Assembly: GCF_016629525.1 (NCBI RefSeq)
Contig: NZ_AP024269.1
Coordinates: forward strand, 1,612,001-1,676,000
Direction: 5' to 3'
Length of the DNA stretch: 64,000 nt
From: Kaistia sp. 32K
GTDB lineage: Bacteria > Pseudomonadota > Alphaproteobacteria > Rhizobiales > Kaistiaceae
The notes under the pieces are model-generated. The model was not told the DNA's origin. It saw nothing but the letters and a program-made list of their open reading frames with translations, and searched no databases. Made by a program: the position numbers and the translations under genes. Below are positions 38,963 through 47,435 of this stretch, one piece after another (the stretch's first letter is position 1; every line of letters begins with the position of its first letter).

Positions 38963-39013
38963 TTCCGCAGCGCCCGGATATATTTTCATTCGCGTTAAGG
39001 TTGATGTGCTTGT

Positions 39014-41230
39014 ATGCCGTTGGGGGAATTGACCTTCAGCGGTGCCATGAATCTACTTCCGCGATCGACGTTCAGATTTGCGTTGCGTATCGCCCTGCCG
39101 GTTCTTCTTGTGCTGGCGGGATCGATCGTCTTCATGATCGTCGCCCTGCAGGAAATGGCCGGCGAGGTCGACCAGATCGACGCCGCCGCGACGGAGCGTT
39201 CCGCCTCCGCCTCGCTGGCGGCGCTCCTGAAGCAGATGCGCGACGTGCATGGCGACTACGCCGTCTGGGACGACGCCGCGATCAAGCTCTACAACACCGT
39301 CGATACCGAGTTCGCCACGCGGAACTTCAAGGAATCCACCCGCTCGGCGGTGTTCTTCGATTCCGCCTATCTGCTGGACGAGAACGGGCAGCACGTCTTC
39401 GCCTATCGCCGCGGCGGCGTCGCGCCGCGCGGCCCGCTGGAGGAGTTCGGCTCGCCGCTGCAGGTGATGCTGACCGCGCTGGCGCGGAACTACACGGAAT
39501 ACGACGCCAAGGCCGGCCTCATGAAGGACCGCTCCGGCGCCATCACGGCGGTCGTCGTCGGTTCGATCTATCCGACCAGCAGCACGGTTGCGCGGGCGCG
39601 CGGGAAGCCGCGCCTGCTGGTGCTCGCGCACACGCTCGATGATCGGTCGATTCGTCACCTGGGGAACGATTTTGCCATCGAGGGCATGTCGCTCAGCTTC
39701 GATCCGAACTTCGCCGGCCAGCGGGTGCCGCTGATCGATCCGACCGGCAAGTCGATCGGCGCGCTGACCTGGCAGGAGCGCAGCCCCGGCAACGAGGCCT
39801 ATGGGCGGGTGGCGCCCGTCGCCTATGTCACGCTCGGCCTGATCGGCACGACCATCCTTTTCCTGCTCGGCATCGGCTACGCCAATCTGGTTTCGGCGCG
39901 CCGGCGCGAGCGCCAGGCGATCCATGACGCCCATCACGACAGCCTGACCGGCCTGCCGAACCGGGCCGCGCTGACCAAGGGGCTCGATATCGCCGTCCGC
40001 CGCAACGGGACGCAGCCGCTCGCGGTGATCTTCCTGGATCTCGACGGCTTCAAGGAGGTGAACGACTCCTATGGCCATGATACGGGCGACCGGCTGCTGG
40101 AGCGCGTCGCGCGCGGGTTCAAGGCCATCTGCGGTCAGCGGGGGCTCTTGGCCCGCGTAGGCGGCGACGAGTTCGCGCTCGTGCTCGACAGCTCCGACAC
40201 CGTGGCCGCCGCCGAGGAGATCGCCAACCGGCTCGTCCAGTTCCTGCAGGCGCCACTCAACATCGACGGCCGCGTGCTGACGATCGGCACCAGCGTCGGC
40301 ATCGCCTTTGCCGGGGAGGGCGGGATGACGGCGGAAGAGCTGCTGCGCCGCGCCGATGTCGCGATGTACCAGGCGAAGGAACTCGGTCGCAGCCGCGTCG
40401 CGCTCTATGACCGGTCGATCGACACCGACAAGATCGAGCGCCGCGTGATCGCCGACGAATTGCGGCTCGCGCTCAAGCACAATGCGCTTCAGCTCGTCTA
40501 CCAGCCGATCTACGACGCCGTGACCATGCGCCCGGCGCTGGTGGAGGCGCTGCTGCGCTGGCATCACCCGGTGCGCGGCCTGGTTGCGCCGGACCTGTTC
40601 GTCTCCGTCGCCGAGGAAATGGGGCTGATGGACGAGCTCGGCACCTGGGTCCTGCGCCATGCCTGCCGGGACGCCGTGGCGTGGCCGGAGGTCGGCCTCG
40701 CCGTCAACGTGTCGCCGGTGCAGTTCCGCAATCCCGGCTTCGACCGGATCCTCGCCACGATCCTCGCCGAGACCGGCCTGCCGCCGTCGCGGCTCGAGAT
40801 CGAGATGACGGAGACCAGCCTCGTCACCTATCCCGACCGCGCCCAGAACATCGTCGCGCTGCTGCGCATTCACGGCATCAGCGTCGCGCTGGACGATTTC
40901 GGCACCGGCTATTCGTCGATCGGATATTTGAGGCGCTTCGCCTTCGACAAATTGAAGATCGATCGCTCGCTGGTCCACGGCGTCTCGGTCGACCCGGAAA
41001 CGCGCCGGCTCTGCGAGGCGACGATCGCGCTGGGGCTGGCGCTCGACCTGAAGGTGACGGCGGAGGGCCTGGAGACCAAGGCCGATGTCGAGATCATGCG
41101 AGCCGCCGGCTGCTCGCATCTGCAGGGCTATTACTTCGCCCGCCCGATGGCGGCCGAGGCCGTCACCGAGCTTCTGGCACGGTCGGACGACGACGACGAA
41201 CAGGCGGCCGGATCGCTGCAGCGCGCCTGA
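39014..41230 (+). CDS. CHASE4-GGDEF-EAL cyclic-di-GMP protein (second)
   Basis: 738 aa. Architecture equals the protein at 34832: an N-terminal helix (RIALPVLLVLAGSIVFMIVAL), a CHASE4-like periplasmic region (HGDYAVWDDAAIKLYNTVDTEF), a second helix (LGLIGTTILFLLGIGYANLV), GGDEF intact at 383-387 and EAL at 511-513 (VEALLRWHHP), then DDFGTGYSSIGYL. Both catalytic motifs look intact. The start may alternatively be the ATG at 39047 (MNLLPRSTFRF). It lies about 50 bases after the glycosylase gene. The two c-di-GMP genes resemble each other in order and domains but are clearly diverged, so this is an old duplication. Confidence 0.93.
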   Translation: MPLGELTFSGAMNLLPRSTFRFALRIALPVLLVLAGSIVFMIVALQEMAGEVDQIDAAATERSASASLAALLKQMRDVHGDYAVWDDAAIKLYNTVDTEFATRNFKESTRSAVFFDSAYLLDENGQHVFAYRRGGVAPRGPLEEFGSPLQVMLTALARNYTEYDAKAGLMKDRSGAITAVVVGSIYPTSSTVARARGKPRLLVLAHTLDDRSIRHLGNDFAIEGMSLSFDPNFAGQRVPLIDPTGKSIGALTWQERSPGNEAYGRVAPVAYVTLGLIGTTILFLLGIGYANLVSARRRERQAIHDAHHDSLTGLPNRAALTKGLDIAVRRNGTQPLAVIFLDLDGFKEVNDSYGHDTGDRLLERVARGFKAICGQRGLLARVGGDEFALVLDSSDTVAAAEEIANRLVQFLQAPLNIDGRVLTIGTSVGIAFAGEGGMTAEELLRRADVAMYQAKELGRSRVALYDRSIDTDKIERRVIADELRLALKHNALQLVYQPIYDAVTMRPALVEALLRWHHPVRGLVAPDLFVSVAEEMGLMDELGTWVLRHACRDAVAWPEVGLAVNVSPVQFRNPGFDRILATILAETGLPPSRLEIEMTETSLVTYPDRAQNIVALLRIHGISVALDDFGTGYSSIGYLRRFAFDKLKIDRSLVHGVSVDPETRRLCEATIALGLALDLKVTAEGLETKADVEIMRAAGCSHLQGYYFARPMAAEAVTELLARSDDDDEQAAGSLQRA

Positions 41231-41251
41231 CCGCCGGCTCTTCGCTTGAGA

Positions 41252-41896
41252 TCAGGCGAGCGCTTTGACCGCCGCCGCGATCGCCTTGCCGAGCGTGACA
41301 TGCGCGTCGGGATCGAGATGGATGCCGTCATAGGCGCTGGAGCGGATATGCTGTCCCGCGTCGAGGAACGCCGCGCCGTGCTCCCTGGCGATTGCCGCGT
41401 AGAGCGTCGCGAAGGCCTGCGACTTGGCGAGGCCGCCGGCCAGCATCGGCGTGTATTCCGGCTTCTCGCCGGTATGGTCGAGGATGGGCGCCGGCGCTAC
41501 GACGAGGATCTTCGGCACGCCGGAATTGTTGCCGGCCTCGGCCTGCTTGATCACCTTGATCAGCTCGCCGACGCCCTTGGCGATATCCTCCGCCGGCACG
41601 TTGAAGCGCGCCTTGAGGTCGTTGGTGCCCAGCATGATGACGACGACGTCGAGCGGCCGGTGCGAGCGAAGGCAGGGCAGGAGGTAGGTCTTGCCGTTCA
41701 TGTACTCGCCCTCGACGGGGTCGGAGTGCACGGTGGTGCGGCCGGGAAGCCCTTCCTCGATCACCAGCCAGTCGGCGCCGAGCTCGTTCTGCGCGATGCC
41801 CGGCCAGCGCTCGTCGCGCCCGTAGCGATCGTCGGGACGGGCGACGGTGGCGGCGCCCCAGGTGTTGGAATCGCCATAGGCGAGTACGGTCTTCAT
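41252..41896 (-). CDS. SGNH/GDSL-family hydrolase
   Basis: 214 aa; GGAGGAG sits before the ATG at 41896. The catalytic blocks are in place: GDSN at 8-11 with nucleophile S10, a glycine block (GLPGRTT), GTND (Asn for the oxyanion hole) and DGIHLD near the C-terminus with the catalytic Asp and His. No signal peptide, so it acts in the cytoplasm. Family members are arylesterases, acyl-thioesterases or acetylxylan esterases; the MKTVLAYGDSNTWG opening is typical of the arylesterase-type clade. It converges with the c-di-GMP gene and diverges from the nitroreductase gene. Confidence 0.93.
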   Translation of the reverse strand: MKTVLAYGDSNTWGAATVARPDDRYGRDERWPGIAQNELGADWLVIEEGLPGRTTVHSDPVEGEYMNGKTYLLPCLRSHRPLDVVVIMLGTNDLKARFNVPAEDIAKGVGELIKVIKQAEAGNNSGVPKILVVAPAPILDHTGEKPEYTPMLAGGLAKSQAFATLYAAIAREHGAAFLDAGQHIRSSAYDGIHLDPDAHVTLGKAIAAAVKALA

Positions 41897-42068
41897 CGAA
41901 ACTGCTCCTCCCGGCGAATCTGCTTCGCCCCTGCGGAACCGATCAAACATCAAGGCTGATATTTCTCAAGCGGGGGGCTTACGCGCGGCCCACGCCCCTC
42001 TAGGATCGGCGCCGTCGCCGGCGCGACTCTCGCCGCAGACGCCCCGCATGCCGATGGAGACCCCTTTC

Positions 42069-42653
42069 ATGAGGAAGCCCGCCGAGACCGATGCGCCGAT
42101 CCTGCCGGTGATCGCCGAACGCTGGAGCCCGCGCGCCTTCGATCCCGAAAAGACGCTGACGGAAGCGGATCTGAAGCCCCTGTTCGAGGCCGCGCGCTGG
42201 GCGCCTTCGTCGAGCAACACCCAGCCCTGGCGCTTCGTCTACGCCTTTCGCGGCGAGCCGTTCTTCGACACGCTGGTCGACTGCGCCGTCGAGGGCAACC
42301 GGCCCTGGGTGCGGCGCTGCTCGGTGCTCGCCTATGCGATCGCCAGGACCCATTCCGACAGCGGCCGCGCGCTCTGGCACAATCGTCACGATACCGGCAT
42401 CGCGCTCGGCTATCTGTTGCTGCAGGCGACCGCCAACGGCCTCGCCGTGCATCCCTTCGGCGGCTTCGAGAGCGACGAGGTGATCGCCGCCGCCCATGTC
42501 CCGGAGGGCTATGAGCCCTGCACCGGCATCGGCATCGGTTTTCCCGGTGATCCGGACATCCTGCCGGAGCGGGACCGCGAGCGCGAGCTCGGCGGGCGCG
42601 AGCGCCGCGCCGTGCGCGATTTTGCCTTTCACGGCCCCTGGCCGGAGGCCTGA
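42069..42653 (+). CDS. Nitroreductase-family FMN oxidoreductase
   Basis: About 194 aa from the ATG at 42069, chosen because a GGAG lies nine bases upstream; ATGs at 42048 and 42054 are possible. Patterns RWSPRAFDPEKTLTEADLKPLFEAARWAPSSSNTQPWRFVY and LLQATANGLAVHPFGGFESDEV identify the NfsA/NfsB-type fold, with the SSSNTQPW loop binding FMN. It reduces nitro groups, quinones or other NAD(P)H acceptors. A separate flavin reductase is not evident nearby. Confidence 0.92.
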   Translation: MRKPAETDAPILPVIAERWSPRAFDPEKTLTEADLKPLFEAARWAPSSSNTQPWRFVYAFRGEPFFDTLVDCAVEGNRPWVRRCSVLAYAIARTHSDSGRALWHNRHDTGIALGYLLLQATANGLAVHPFGGFESDEVIAAAHVPEGYEPCTGIGIGFPGDPDILPERDRERELGGRERRAVRDFAFHGPWPEA

Positions 42654-42729
42654 GGCGGAGGTGAACCCCGGCGGGAGGATGGCGGCTCATGGCCGCCGCG
42701 CCGGATGAACGACAATGGGAGTGAGTGAC

Positions 42730-44751
42730 ATGACCACCGAGGACAAGAGCCAGGACCCGGTTCGCTGGGGCATCATCGGGCCGGGCGGCATCGCCAAGGC
42801 GTTTCGCGACGGGCTGAGCCATTCGCGCAACGGCCGCCTGGTTGCGATCGGCAGCCGCAATCCGGCCAAGCCCGGCCTCGCCGAGGATTTTCCCGGCGCC
42901 CGCATTCTTGACGGCTACCAGGCGCTGCTCGACGACCCCGAGGTCGAGGCCGTCTACATCGCGACGCCGCATCCAGGCCACGCAGAATGGGCGATCAAGG
43001 CGGCCGAGGCCGGCAAGCACGTGCTCGTCGAGAAGCCGCTGGGGCTCACCGCCTTCGAGGCGGAGGCGATCTTCCACGCGCACAGGAAGGCCGGCACCTT
43101 CGCGGGCGAGGCCTTCATGTACCGCCTGCATCCGCAGACCAAGCGGCTCTATGACCTGGTCGCCGAGGGCGCGATCGGCGAAGTGCGGGCCATCAAGTCG
43201 AGCTTCGGCTTCGCCATGCCGGGCTTCGATCCCGCGCACCGGCTCTATGCCAACGACCTCGCCGGCGGCGGCATCCTCGACGTCGGCTGCTATCCGGTCT
43301 CGATGGCGCGGCTGATCGCCGGCGCCGCCTCCGGCAAGCCCTTCCTCGATCCGGTGGAAGTGCAGGGCGCGGCGCATCTCGGCAAATCCGGCGTCGACGA
43401 ATGGGCGGCGGCGATCCTGACCTTCCCGAACGACATTATCGCCGAGGTCTCCTGCAGCGTGTCGCTGGCGCAGGACAATGTGCTGCGCATCCTCGGCACC
43501 AAGGGCCGCATCGAGGTCGCCGACTTCTGGTTCGCCGGCGGCAAGGAAGGCGGCACCGGCACGATCCGCATCGTGCGGCCCGACGGCAATGTCGAGGCGA
43601 TCGAGGTGGCCGAGCCCGGCTGGCTCTATTCCTTCGAGGTCGACGCGGCCAGCGAGGCGATCCGCGCCGGCAAGCAGGAGCTGGCGTCGCCCGGCATGAG
43701 CTGGGCCGATACGCTCGGCAATCTCCGAACGCTCGACAAGTGGCGCGCGGGCGTCGGCCTCGTCTTCGACATCGAGACGCCGGCGCGCAAGACCACCACC
43801 ATCACCGGCGCCAAGCTTGCGCGCGGCGAAAAATCGATCCCGAAGCGGCAGATCGCCGGCGTCAACCAGCCGACCTCGGTGGCGGCGCTCGGCTTCGAGT
43901 TCTTCCCGGATTTCGCCTCGGCCTCGGTGCTGCTCGACGCCTTCCACGAGGCGGGCGGCAATCTGTTCGACACGGCCTACATCTATGCCGGCGGCAAGAC
44001 GGAAAAGATCCTCGGCGACTGGCTGACGAGCCGGGGCGTTCGCAATGAATCCGTCGTCATCGGCAAGGGTGCGCACTCGCCGCTCGTCTATCCCGATGTC
44101 ATCGGCAAGCAGCTGACGGAATCGCTCGACCGGCTGCAGACCGATCGTGTCGACCTCTACTTCATGCATCGTGACAATCCGGACGTGCCGGTCGGCGAGT
44201 TCGTCGATGCGATGGACGCCGAGGTGAAGGCCGGCCGCATCCGCGGTCCCTATGGCGGCTCGAACTGGACGCGCGAGCGCATGGACGCGGCGATCGCCTA
44301 TGCCGAGGCCAACGGCAAGCAGAAGCCGGGCGCGCTTTCCAACAACTTCTCGCTGGCCGAGATGCTCGATCCGATCTGGGCCGGCTGCGTCGCCGCCTCG
44401 GACGATGTGTGGAAGGCGTGGCTCGACGAGCGGCAGATCCCGAACTTCGCCTGGTCGAGCCAGGGCCGGGGCTTCTTCACCGACCGCGCCGGCCGCGACA
44501 AGCGCGACGACGAGGAGATCGTGCGCGTCTGGTACTCGGAGAAGAATTTTGGCCGCCGCGACCGGGCGATCGAGCTGGCCAAGAAGCTCGGCCGCGACCC
44601 GATCCACGTCGCGCTCGCCTATGTGCTGGCGCAGCCCTTCCCGGTGGTGCCGCTGATCGGCCCGCGCACACTGGCCGAACTCGAGGACAGCCTCTCCGCC
44701 CTCGACATCCAGCTGTCGCCCGAGCAGGTCGCCTGGCTCGACAAGGGCTGA
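42730..44751 (+). CDS. Fused Gfo/Idh/MocA oxidoreductase and aldo/keto reductase
   Basis: About 673 aa. The first half (to about 335) is a Gfo/Idh/MocA dehydrogenase: GIIGPGGIAKAF nucleotide loop, EKPLGLTAFEAEAIF with the catalytic Lys, and GGGILDVGCYPVSMARL. The second half (about 345-673) is an aldo/keto reductase: FDTAYIYAGGKTEKILGDWL (Asp/Tyr), VVIGKGAH (Lys), LYFMHRDNP (His) and a C-terminal NADP motif LIGPRTLAELEDSLSALD. The ATG at 42730 is preferred; GGGAG lies upstream. A fusion could channel a sugar between an oxidation and a reduction step. It is not adjacent to a transporter. Substrate unknown. Confidence 0.93.
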   Translation: MTTEDKSQDPVRWGIIGPGGIAKAFRDGLSHSRNGRLVAIGSRNPAKPGLAEDFPGARILDGYQALLDDPEVEAVYIATPHPGHAEWAIKAAEAGKHVLVEKPLGLTAFEAEAIFHAHRKAGTFAGEAFMYRLHPQTKRLYDLVAEGAIGEVRAIKSSFGFAMPGFDPAHRLYANDLAGGGILDVGCYPVSMARLIAGAASGKPFLDPVEVQGAAHLGKSGVDEWAAAILTFPNDIIAEVSCSVSLAQDNVLRILGTKGRIEVADFWFAGGKEGGTGTIRIVRPDGNVEAIEVAEPGWLYSFEVDAASEAIRAGKQELASPGMSWADTLGNLRTLDKWRAGVGLVFDIETPARKTTTITGAKLARGEKSIPKRQIAGVNQPTSVAALGFEFFPDFASASVLLDAFHEAGGNLFDTAYIYAGGKTEKILGDWLTSRGVRNESVVIGKGAHSPLVYPDVIGKQLTESLDRLQTDRVDLYFMHRDNPDVPVGEFVDAMDAEVKAGRIRGPYGGSNWTRERMDAAIAYAEANGKQKPGALSNNFSLAEMLDPIWAGCVAASDDVWKAWLDERQIPNFAWSSQGRGFFTDRAGRDKRDDEEIVRVWYSEKNFGRRDRAIELAKKLGRDPIHVALAYVLAQPFPVVPLIGPRTLAELEDSLSALDIQLSPEQVAWLDKG

Positions 44752-44763
44752 GCGGTCGTTAGT

Positions 44764-44830
44764 AGACCCTCACCCCGACCCTCTCCCGCACGCGGGAGAG
44801 GGGGACCGCCTGCGTCGGTGAGGGGGCGGT
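44764..44830. repeat. Palindromic repeat after the fused oxidoreductase
   Basis: Contains CCCTCACCCC at one end and GGTGAGGGGG at the other, with a hairpin CCCTCTCCCG-CACG-CGGGAGAGGG inside. It resembles the 37076-37200 element and starts 13 bases after the stop of the fused oxidoreductase gene, so it may also terminate transcription. Confidence 0.6.
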
Positions 44831-44886
44831 GGTCCTGGCTCGGTCGCCGATACCGCTCTCTGACACCGCGTTTCCAAGAACTCGAC

Positions 44887-45043
44887 CATCATCCTGAGGT
44901 GCCCGGCAAAGCCGGGCCTCGAAGGAGGGTCCAGGGAACTCCTGATTTGATCGCGGGGATATCGCCAGACCCTGCCTGCAAGCCGGAGCGCCGGCTGGAC
45001 CCTCCTTCGAGGCTTCGCTGTCGCGAAGCACCTCAGGATGATG
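44887..45043. repeat. Inverted pair of CATCATCCTGAGGTGC-family repeats
   Basis: The left arm (44887-44930) reads CATCATCCTGAGGTGCCC..CCTCGAAGGAGGG; the right arm (45001-45043) is its inverse, CCTCCTTCGAGG..CACCTCAGGATGATGG. About 70 bases lie between the arms. Same family as 37481-37605 and 55859-56020. Confidence 0.75.
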
Positions 45044-45060
45044 GCGGAGGATTTCGATTG

Positions 45061-45480
45061 GCCACCCGCTCGCCATCATCCCGGGCCTGACCCGGGATCC
45101 ATTCAGCCGGGTTGATAGCCGCGCGAACCTCCCGGTTGCGCGGCTGCATGGATCCCTGCTTCCGCAGGGATGACGACGGAGGGTGGGAATCCAGTTGAGC
45201 TCTATCGGTGGCAGACGCGTTCGACGCCTTGGCACAAACTAGCCACCCGCTCGCCGTCATCCCGGGCTTGACCCGGGATCCATTCAGCCGGGTTGATGGC
45301 CGCGCGAACCTCCCGGTTCCGCGGCTGCATGGATCCCTGCTTTCGCAGGGATGACGGCGGAGTGTGGGAATCCAGTTGAGCTCTAACGGTGGCAGACGCG
45401 TTCGACGCCTTGGCTCACACTTGGCCACCCGCTCGCCGTCATCTATGGCCCGACCCGGATCCATTCAGCCGGGTTGGCGG
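45061..45480. repeat. 181-182 bp tandem repeat, about 2.3 copies
   Basis: The units start with GCCACCCGCTCGCC at 45061, 45242 and 45424 (periods 181 and 182). Each full unit carries a ~105-bp imperfect palindrome (CATCCCGGGC..GGATCCAT, then ATGGATCC..AGGGATGA) followed by ~75 bp of common spacer (AATCCAGTTGAGCTCTA etc.). The third copy breaks off after about 55 bases. Frames across it are repeat-derived. The remaining gap up to 45535 holds no recognisable gene. Confidence 0.88.
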
Positions 45481-45535
45481 CCGCGAAGCGCTTCTCAAGG
45501 GAGAGGCAGCAGCCGTATTCCTGCCGAAACCCGGC

Positions 45536-45715
45536 CTATTCCATCTCTGTGTCGCGCGCGGATGGCGTCGACATCGTCATCTGCCGCTGCGGCGTCGGGC
45601 GCGCGTGCAGCAGGGCTGCGGCGAGCGAGCGGTTGAGCGCCTTGTACTGGCTGCGCAGTGCCTCTTCGCGGAGGTCGGCGGCGTTCGGGGTCTTGGCCCG
45701 GCTGGTCATTGTCAT
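45536..45715 (-). CDS. Small protein of unknown function (59 aa)
   Basis: 59 aa, starting MTMTSRAKTPNAADLREE and ending SARDTEME. A strong GAGGAGAC directly precedes the ATG at 45715, and it begins 23 bases after the stop of the 65-aa gene on the same strand; these are the reasons for calling it. Residues 13-38 (ADLREEALRSQYKALNRSLAAALLHA) form a likely amphipathic helix. No signal or membrane segment. No family recognised. Codon use is consistent with its neighbours but the case rests on the ribosome site and the operon arrangement. Confidence 0.6.
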   Translation of the reverse strand: MTMTSRAKTPNAADLREEALRSQYKALNRSLAAALLHARPTPQRQMTMSTPSARDTEME

Positions 45716-45738
45716 GTCTCCTCTAACCGCCGCTGCGC

Positions 45739-45936
45739 TTAGGCGCAGCGGCTGCGTCGTTCCGGCTCTTCGTCCGGCTGCGCCTCGATCGGCTCGGGGC
45801 CGATCGGCAGGTCAGCCAGTTCACGCAGGCTTCGTGTCCAGAGTGTGGACTCCGGAAATTCATTCTCGTTGTCGGCGACCGGAATCGGCTCGGCCGCCCA
45901 ATCGACGATGGCCCTGAGAAGCCTGTAGATCGTCAT
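45739..45936 (-). CDS. Small protein, weakly DUF1127-like (65 aa)
   Basis: 65 aa with GAGGAG seven bases before the ATG. Residues 2-16 form a short hydrophobic helix (TIYRLLRAIVDWAAE), followed by an acidic region and TLWTRSLRELADLPIG, which recalls the RELADLGI motif of the small DUF1127 proteins. The tail is charged (PDEEPERRSRCA). It is divergent from the LysR-type gene (92 bases between starts) and precedes the 59-aa gene. DUF1127 genes next to LysR-type regulators are a familiar alphaproteobacterial arrangement; the assignment is tentative. Confidence 0.7.
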   Translation of the reverse strand: MTIYRLLRAIVDWAAEPIPVADNENEFPESTLWTRSLRELADLPIGPEPIEAQPDEEPERRSRCA

Positions 45937-46028
45937 GGTTCATCTCCTCGGCTGACGTCGAGGAAGCATGGTCCTAAACCGATCGAGGCGGTATCGACAT
46001 GATCTCGGTCACACTTTAGAAAAACTGC

Positions 46029-46931
46029 ATGGCCGATCCCTTCAAAGTCCCGCTTAACGCGCTCCGCGCTATAGAAATCGTCGCCCGTAGCGGCACACTC
46101 GCGATCGCGGCCGATGAACTTGGCGTGACCTCGGGCGCGGTCAGCCAGCATATCCGCCGCGCCGAGGCGCGGCTGGGCGTGCTGCTGTTCGAGCGGACGC
46201 CGCGCGGCCTCGTCCCGACCCCGGCGCTGGAGGCGGCGCTGCCGCTGCTCTCGGCCGGCTTCCGGCAGGTCGCTGAGGCCGTGTCGGTGATGGAGGGCGA
46301 CCGGCGCGGCACGCTGACCATCACCACGGCGCCGACCTTCGCGGCGCGCTGGCTGGTGCAGCGCCTCGGCCGCTTCACGCGTGAAAACCCGGATATCGAG
46401 ATCCGCTTCGTCGCGTCGACCACCGTTGTCGACCTGGCGCGCAGCGATGTCGACTGCGCGATCCGGCTCGGGCGCGGCGATTGGCCCGGCGTCGCGGCCG
46501 AAAAACTGCTGCCGCAGCCCTTCTTCCCCGTCTGCGCGCCGCTCTGGCGCGACCCACTGCGCGAGCCGGCCGATCTCGGCCACGTGCCCGTTGTTGCCGA
46601 CGAGGGCACGATGGTCGAATGGGCGGCGTGGTTCGAGGCCGCCGGCGCGCCGATGCCGAAGCTCGCGGGACCGTCCTTCACGGATCCGATCCTGGCGCTG
46701 GAGGCGACGATTTCGGGGCAGGGGGTGATGCTGGCCTGGCAGATGGTGGTGCAGGACGCGCTCGACACGGGGCGTCTCGTGCGTCCCTTCGCGACGGAGG
46801 CGAAGACGGATCTCGCCTACTGGTTCGTGACGACGGAGGCGAAGCGGAAGAACCGCAAGGTGCGGCTCTTCCATGACTGGCTCACGCGCGAAATGGCGCT
46901 CTCGACCGGGATCGCGCCGGGTTCAGGCTGA
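46029..46931 (+). CDS. LysR-family transcriptional regulator (GcvA-like)
   Basis: 300 aa. The winged helix-turn-helix ([57 protein letters not shown]) is followed by the LysR effector domain ([31 protein letters not shown]). The GcvA-type features are PLNALRA and LVPT. It is divergent from two small-protein genes and probably controls them; an ACCG-N7-CGGT inverted repeat at 45978-45992 is a possible site. It converges with the VOC gene and overlaps it by nine bases at the 3' ends. Confidence 0.92.
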   Translation: MADPFKVPLNALRAIEIVARSGTLAIAADELGVTSGAVSQHIRRAEARLGVLLFERTPRGLVPTPALEAALPLLSAGFRQVAEAVSVMEGDRRGTLTITTAPTFAARWLVQRLGRFTRENPDIEIRFVASTTVVDLARSDVDCAIRLGRGDWPGVAAEKLLPQPFFPVCAPLWRDPLREPADLGHVPVVADEGTMVEWAAWFEAAGAPMPKLAGPSFTDPILALEATISGQGVMLAWQMVVQDALDTGRLVRPFATEAKTDLAYWFVTTEAKRKNRKVRLFHDWLTREMALSTGIAPGSG

Positions 46932-47366
46932 GCCGGGCAAGGCGCCTTCCGCGTAGGCAGATGCGAATTCGGCGCTGGGCGGGATCGGCGTGATCACGTC
47001 GATCAGCACGCCGTTCGGATCGGCGGTGATGAAATGGCGCTGGCCGAACGCCTCGTCGCGGAGCTCGAGCCGCATCGGCAGACCGGCGGCGGTGAGCCGC
47101 GCGTACTCCGCATCGACATTCACGACCTCGAAATTGAGCAGCAGGCCGGCGACCGCGCCGCGCCCGGTTTCGGGGATCGTCTCGTGCGAGCCGTCGAGGA
47201 TGGCGAGGTTGACGGTGGGATCGCCGGCCGATTGCAGATGCACGTACCAGTCGCTCTCGAACAGCGCCGCGAGGCCGAAATGCGCCGTATAGAACGCCGC
47301 CGTGCCGGCGACGTCGCGCGTCATGACGACGGGATAGAAGCTGGTGATCTTCATTGGGGTCTTCAT
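46923..47366 (-). CDS. VOC-family (glyoxalase/bleomycin-resistance fold) protein
   Basis: 147 aa. The paired beta-alpha-beta-beta-beta modules of the VOC fold are seen in [26 protein letters not shown] and [54 protein letters not shown]. The [14 protein letters not shown] segment is the usual metal-ligand strand. Possible roles are dioxygenase, glyoxalase or antibiotic binding. It is divergent from the TetR gene, with two palindromic operators between them, so it is the likely target of that repressor. The start could also be the second Met (47354). Confidence 0.9.
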   Translation of the reverse strand: MKTPMKITSFYPVVMTRDVAGTAAFYTAHFGLAALFESDWYVHLQSAGDPTVNLAILDGSHETIPETGRGAVAGLLLNFEVVNVDAEYARLTAAGLPMRLELRDEAFGQRHFITADPNGVLIDVITPIPPSAEFASAYAEGALPGSA

Positions 47367-47389
47367 GGCTTTCCACGCTCCGGGATTTC

Positions 47390-47406
47390 ACATACAGTCT
47401 GCATGT
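47390..47406. promoter_or_regulatory. TetR-type operator, copy 1
   Basis: ACATACAGTCTGCATGT, a near-perfect 17-bp palindrome, 23 bases upstream of the VOC gene start. It matches the second copy at 47419 in 15 of 17 positions. Confidence 0.8.
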
Positions 47407-47418
47407 TTCTTTTCATTA

Positions 47419-47435
47419 ACATACAGGCTGTATGT
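47419..47435. promoter_or_regulatory. TetR-type operator, copy 2
   Basis: ACATACAGGCTGTATGT, a perfect palindrome around one central base. It ends exactly one base before the ATG of the TetR gene, so it overlaps the ribosome-binding zone. Start-to-start distance from copy 1 is 29 bp, close to three helical turns. Confidence 0.85.

Noticed and set aside
45033..45464. A 143-codon minus-strand frame
   Set aside because: It lies entirely in the 181-bp tandem repeat, and the protein itself repeats; not a gene.
45061..45480. Possible CRISPR array
   Set aside because: Units are 181-182 bp with nearly identical 'spacers' and only about 2.3 copies; no Cas gene nearby.
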